Below are positions 60,844-64,000 of a DNA stretch of 64,000 nucleotides, piece after piece (the stretch's first letter is position 1; the number at the start of each line of letters is the position of its first letter). The translations under genes were made by a program, and so were the position numbers. Source of the DNA: Jannaschia rubra (GTDB lineage: Bacteria > Pseudomonadota > Alphaproteobacteria > Rhodobacterales > Rhodobacteraceae); assembly GCF_001403735.1 (NCBI RefSeq), contig NZ_CXPG01000011.1, positions 102,032-166,031 of the forward strand. The letters run 5' to 3'. The notes under the pieces were generated by a model. It was not told where the DNA came from. It saw only the letters and a list, made by a program, of their open reading frames with translations, and ran no database searches.

Positions 60844-63723
60844 ATGGCGAAAAAGATGCTGATCGATGCCACCCACCCGGAGGAAACCCGGGTCGTGGTG
60901 GCGGATGGAAACAAGGTCGAGGAATTTGATTTCGAAAGCCTGAACAAGCGGCAGCTTGCAGGCAACATCTATCTGGCCAAGGTCACGCGGGTGGAGCCGT
61001 CCCTACAGGCGGCTTTCGTGGACTATGGCGGAAACCGTCATGGTTTCCTCGCCTTCTCGGAAATTCACCCTGACTACTACCAGATCCCCAAGGCCGACCG
61101 GGATGCGATCCTGGCCGAGGAACGCGCGCTCGCGCAGGAGGAAGCCGACGCGGACGACGCCAATGCAGCCGAGGATGACGATGCGACCGACGACAACGGC
61201 GCTTCCGCGTCCGATGACGGCGAGCCTGCGAAGAAGTCCCGTTCGCGCAGCCGGTCGCGGTCGCGGTCGCGCAGGAAATCCGACACCCCGGACGACGAGG
61301 TGACGCCCGAGGAGCAGCCCATCGCCGGCGAGGCCATCGCCGTGGCGGAAACCTCCGAATCCGGCGTGGTCAGCGGTGGCGCGGCAGATATCTCCGAAGC
61401 CGCGACGGAGGCCGAAGGTCTGGCCCGCGATCGCGACCCCCGCGACGACAGCGACGACGGCGACGACGAAAAGGTCACGACCATCGCCGAGGACACCGGC
61501 CTGGAAGACGAGACCGTCAGCCAGGACGACCGCCCCGAGCCGTCGGGGATGGAGACCGTCGACCTCGACGACGATGCCGACGCAGGCCCGGTGGAGGATC
61601 TTGCGCCCAGGCGCACGTCCCGTTCGCGCAGCCGCAAGAAGGCCGTCGACAAGGACGACAGCGTCGAGCAGGTGGGAGACGAGGACGAGGCCGAGGACGT
61701 CCGCCCCGTCCGCAGTGCCCCGCGCCCCAAGGCCCGCAAGTACAAGATCCAGGAAGTTGTCAAGGTCCGGCAGATCATGCTGGTCCAGGTCGTCAAGGAG
61801 GAGCGCGGCAACAAGGGGGCGGCGCTGACGACCTATCTGTCGCTGGCCGGTCGCTACTGCGTCCTGATGCCAAACACGGCGCGCGGCGGCGGCATCAGCC
61901 GCAAGATCACCAACGCCGTCGACCGCAAGAAGCTCAAGGAGATCGCGCAGGAGATCGACGTGCCGCAGGGCGCGGGCCTGATCGTGCGCACCGCCGGGGC
62001 CAAACGGACCAAGACCGAGATCAAGCGCGACTACGAATACCTGCAGCGCCAGTGGGAGCAGGTGCGCGAACTCACGCTGAATTCCATCGCTCCCGCGCCG
62101 ATCTACGAGGAAGGCAACCTGATCCACCGCTCGATCCGCGACCTCTACAATCGTGACATCGACGAGGTCATCGTGGATGGGGCGGCGGGATACCGCGACG
62201 CCAAGGAATACATGAAGCTCATCATGCCGTCGCACGCCAAGAACGTGAAGCAGCATACCGACAGCCAGCCGCTGTTCGCCAAGCACGGCGTCGAATCCTA
62301 TCTGTCGGGCATGTTCAACCCGACGGTCCAGCTCAAGTCGGGGGGGTACATCGTCATCGACACCACCGAGGCGCTGGTGGCCATCGACGTGAACTCCGGC
62401 AAATCCACCAAGGAAGGCTCCATCGAGGAGACGGCGACCAAGACCAACCTCGAGGCCGCCGACGAAGCCGCCCGCCAGATGCGCCTGCGCGACCTGGCCG
62501 GCCTGATCGTGATCGACTTCATCGACATGGACGAGCGCAAGAACAACGCCGCCGTGGAGAAACGCCTGAAGGACGCGCTCAAGAACGATCGGGCGCGCAT
62601 CCAGATGGGCCGCATATCGGGCTTCGGTCTGCTGGAGATGTCGCGCCAACGTCTGCGCCCTGGCATGCTGGAGGCGTCGACGCAATCCTGCCCGCATTGC
62701 CACGGCACAGGCATGATCCGCTCAGACGATTCCGTCTCGCTGCAGATTCTGCGCGCGCTGGAGGAGGAGGGCGTCCGCAAACGGTCGCGCGAGGTGCTGC
62801 TGAAGGTGCCGGTCGACATCGCCAACTATCTGATGAACGACAAGCGCGAGCATCTCACCGGCATCGAGATGCGCTATGATATGGCCGTCCGGGTCGTGGC
62901 CGACACCCATCTAGTGGCGCCCGATTATTCCATCGAGAAGTTCAAGACCGCGACCCGGATCGTCCCGAAGGCACCCGGCAACATCGTTGGCACCGACACC
63001 TCCTGGACGTCGGACGATCAGGACGCGGTCGAGGAGGAAGAGGACACCGGCGATCCCTGGGCCGAGGCCGACGCAGAAGATGCCGAGACGGGCGAGACCG
63101 AGGCCGACACCGACAACGACGACGGGGAAGCCGTCCGCGATGGCGAGCAGGGGAACGGCGAGGGTGCGCCGAAGAAGAAGCGCCGTCGCCGGTCGCGCCG
63201 CAAGAAGTCCGGCAACGGCACCGATCAGAACGGACAAGGCGAACGCGACCCCTCCGCGCAGGACGCATCGGATGGCGACACGACCGAGCCGCAGGAGCCC
63301 GTGACGGCCGACACGCAACCCGAGGCGGCGGAACCGCAAGCGGAGGAGACCGCATCGGAAGAGGCGCCGAAGCCCAAGTCGCGGTCGCGCAGCCGGTCCC
63401 GGTCGAAGAAGGTCGAAACGACGGAGGGGGCCGCGCCGGCCGAACCCGAGGCAGCCGCCACCGAGCCGGAACCGCAGCCGGAGGCCGAACCCGCGTCGGA
63501 GAAACCCAAACCCCGGTCGCGCGCCCGCGCCAAGGCGCCTGCGAAGGTGTCGCCCGTCGTCGAGGAAGCGGCTGAGGCCGTGGAGGCCGCGACGGACGCA
63601 GCCCCCGAACCGGAGCCCGCACCCGAGCCGGCTGCCGCGCCGGAGCCCGAACGGGCGGCCGAGGTTCAGTCTGCCGACGTGGAAAAGCCCAAGCGCAAGG
63701 GCTGGTGGAGCTTCGGCGGCTGA
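60844..63723 (+). CDS. rne: Ribonuclease E with large S1-domain insert and SR-dipeptide tracts
   Basis: The 959-residue endonuclease initiates mRNA decay and processes rRNA and tRNA. The start MAKKMLIDATHPEE has GGAAAG upstream. The S1 domain (from NIYLAKVTRVEPSLQ near 41) is split by an acidic, disordered insert of about 200 residues (about 95-298) that contains a run of SR dipeptides (132-144). The S1 fold resumes at KEERGNKGAALTTYLSLAG. Catalytic Asp residues are D515 (VAIDVNSGK) and D558 (IVIDFIDM), 43 apart as in E. coli, and the zinc-link is C616/C619 (CPHCHG). The C-terminal tail (from about 720) is disordered and acidic/Ala/Pro-rich with further SR tracts and ends in KRKGWWSFGG. Confidence 0.96.
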   Translation: MAKKMLIDATHPEETRVVVADGNKVEEFDFESLNKRQLAGNIYLAKVTRVEPSLQAAFVDYGGNRHGFLAFSEIHPDYYQIPKADRDAILAEERALAQEEADADDANAAEDDDATDDNGASASDDGEPAKKSRSRSRSRSRSRRKSDTPDDEVTPEEQPIAGEAIAVAETSESGVVSGGAADISEAATEAEGLARDRDPRDDSDDGDDEKVTTIAEDTGLEDETVSQDDRPEPSGMETVDLDDDADAGPVEDLAPRRTSRSRSRKKAVDKDDSVEQVGDEDEAEDVRPVRSAPRPKARKYKIQEVVKVRQIMLVQVVKEERGNKGAALTTYLSLAGRYCVLMPNTARGGGISRKITNAVDRKKLKEIAQEIDVPQGAGLIVRTAGAKRTKTEIKRDYEYLQRQWEQVRELTLNSIAPAPIYEEGNLIHRSIRDLYNRDIDEVIVDGAAGYRDAKEYMKLIMPSHAKNVKQHTDSQPLFAKHGVESYLSGMFNPTVQLKSGGYIVIDTTEALVAIDVNSGKSTKEGSIEETATKTNLEAADEAARQMRLRDLAGLIVIDFIDMDERKNNAAVEKRLKDALKNDRARIQMGRISGFGLLEMSRQRLRPGMLEASTQSCPHCHGTGMIRSDDSVSLQILRALEEEGVRKRSREVLLKVPVDIANYLMNDKREHLTGIEMRYDMAVRVVADTHLVAPDYSIEKFKTATRIVPKAPGNIVGTDTSWTSDDQDAVEEEEDTGDPWAEADAEDAETGETEADTDNDDGEAVRDGEQGNGEGAPKKKRRRRSRRKKSGNGTDQNGQGERDPSAQDASDGDTTEPQEPVTADTQPEAAEPQAEETASEEAPKPKSRSRSRSRSKKVETTEGAAPAEPEAAATEPEPQPEAEPASEKPKPRSRARAKAPAKVSPVVEEAAEAVEAATDAAPEPEPAPEPAAAPEPERAAEVQSADVEKPKRKGWWSFGG

Positions 63724-64000
63724 CCCCTGCCGACATGCGATGACGAAAGGGGGCCGGGTCGGCCAGCCCCTGACGGTAAATATTGATGGCTCGGTTGCTT
63801 TGTTCGAAGGTGAGATGAGCCTAAGTCCTTCTGGCAAGGTGGTCAGGCTGAAAGGGCTGATCAACAAGACCGCATAGCACTAACCGCTGGTGTCTTGATC
63901 CACGCCAGCATGGGGTAGATAGCGACAAAGCTCTCCTGAAAATGTGCGGGGGTGCCACTTCGATAGCGAGGTGGCACCCCCTTATACTTAGACCCTCGGG
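63724..64000. other. Less GC-rich tail region after rne
   Basis: Composition drops clearly after the rne stop compared with the rest of the window. A short frame at 63740-63877 would encode 45 residues with the protein-like stretch NIDGSVALFEGEMSLSPSG, but it has no ribosome binding site. It may be a gene remnant. The remainder up to the hairpin shows nothing I can name. No recombinase site or inverted terminal repeat pair was found. Confidence 0.4.
63948..63985 (+). terminator. Strong hairpin, probable terminator
   Basis: An 11-bp perfect stem (GGGGGTGCCAC / GTGGCACCCCC) with a 12-nt loop is followed by TTATACTTA. It lies 225 bp after rne. The sequence is palindromic enough to work in both directions. 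Confidence 0.65.

Noticed and set aside
61003..62703. Very long open frame on the minus strand opposite rne
   Set aside because: It is the mirror of the codon bias in high-GC rne and its translation is His/Leu/Val/Arg-rich without any family motif. rne has all catalytic residues.
63948..63981. Terminal hairpin considered as an insertion-sequence end or attachment site
   Set aside because: No matching second copy, target duplication or recombinase gene is seen, and the T-rich end suits a terminator.

Overview
The window is a high-GC bacterial chromosome segment, almost certainly from a Rhodobacterales alphaproteobacterium (Roseobacter-like). Supporting features are a form II-type coxL-coxM order, a cysG-DUF2849-cysI-cysH-DUF934 sulfite-reduction cluster, purL-bolA-grxD and DUF1476-purC-purS orders, a split methionine-synthase-like gene pair, a GTTC-N7-GTTC alphaproteobacterial LexA box, and RNase E with a long acidic insert in its S1 domain. 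No tRNA, rRNA, CRISPR array, intact insertion sequence or prophage was seen. Genes are packed with many ATGA/GTGA start-stop overlaps, so this looks like ordinary core chromosome with small accessory insertions.

Layout. 1-1.1 kb: end of a CO-dehydrogenase-type operon (coxL tail, coxM). 1.4-2.8 kb: infC starting at AUC, divergent from a repeat-rich membrane-anchored protein. 2.9-8.9 kb: assimilatory sulfate reduction operon (cysG, DUF2849, cysI, cysH, DUF934, ferredoxin-NADP reductase) facing an Lrp/AsnC regulator across a promoter with an Lrp-like palindrome. 8.9-14.3 kb: sixA-like phosphatase, moaA, a lipoprotein, an M20 amidohydrolase, an MscS channel and an ArgE-type deacetylase. 14.4-20.3 kb: a complete peptide-type ABC importer (two ATPases, binding protein, two permeases). 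20.3-26.9 kb: a DUF442 phosphatase-like protein, propionate-CoA ligase coupled to a soluble hybrid histidine kinase, a hydrolase-OsmC fusion and gltX. 27-32.4 kb: an exported metallo-hydrolase and a nucleoside-salvage operon cdd-deoA-deoB-add-upp. 32.5-38.7 kb: two small proteins and an RND efflux pump with its adaptor, preceded by a perfect TetR-type operator. 38.9-42.5 kb: yfgM-like, bamB, der. 42.6-48.3 kb: a pilin-like peptide, grxD-(membrane peptide)-bolA-purL, DUF1638, YbjQ, gntK and sodC. 48.4-52 kb: a glutathione transferase, a corrinoid protein, an SOS-type radical SAM gene and a homocysteine methyltransferase. 52-56.1 kb: DUF1476, purC, purS, purQ, with a stress gene (csbD) and an alcohol dehydrogenase inserted between purS and purQ. 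56.2-59.4 kb: a DctB/DctD-like two-component pair whose regulator lacks the sigma-54 contact loop. 59.4-60.4 kb: decayed coding remnants. 60.8-63.7 kb: rne. 63.7-64 kb: an atypical, less GC-rich tail with a strong hairpin.

How the genes work together. The cys operon takes APS to sulfide: CysH reduces APS to sulfite, CysI reduces sulfite with siroheme made by CysG, and the nearby FNR may supply reduced ferredoxin because no CysJ is visible. Purine synthesis is spread over purL and purC/S/Q, and PurS, PurQ and PurL together form the FGAM synthetase complex. The corrinoid protein and the homocysteine methyltransferase together supply two of the modules of a MetH-like methionine synthase. The most interesting signals are the LexA-controlled radical SAM gene between those two genes, the GAFTGA-less DctD, the PrpE-coupled kinase, and the csbD/ADH block inserted in the pur operon under an EcfG-like promoter.
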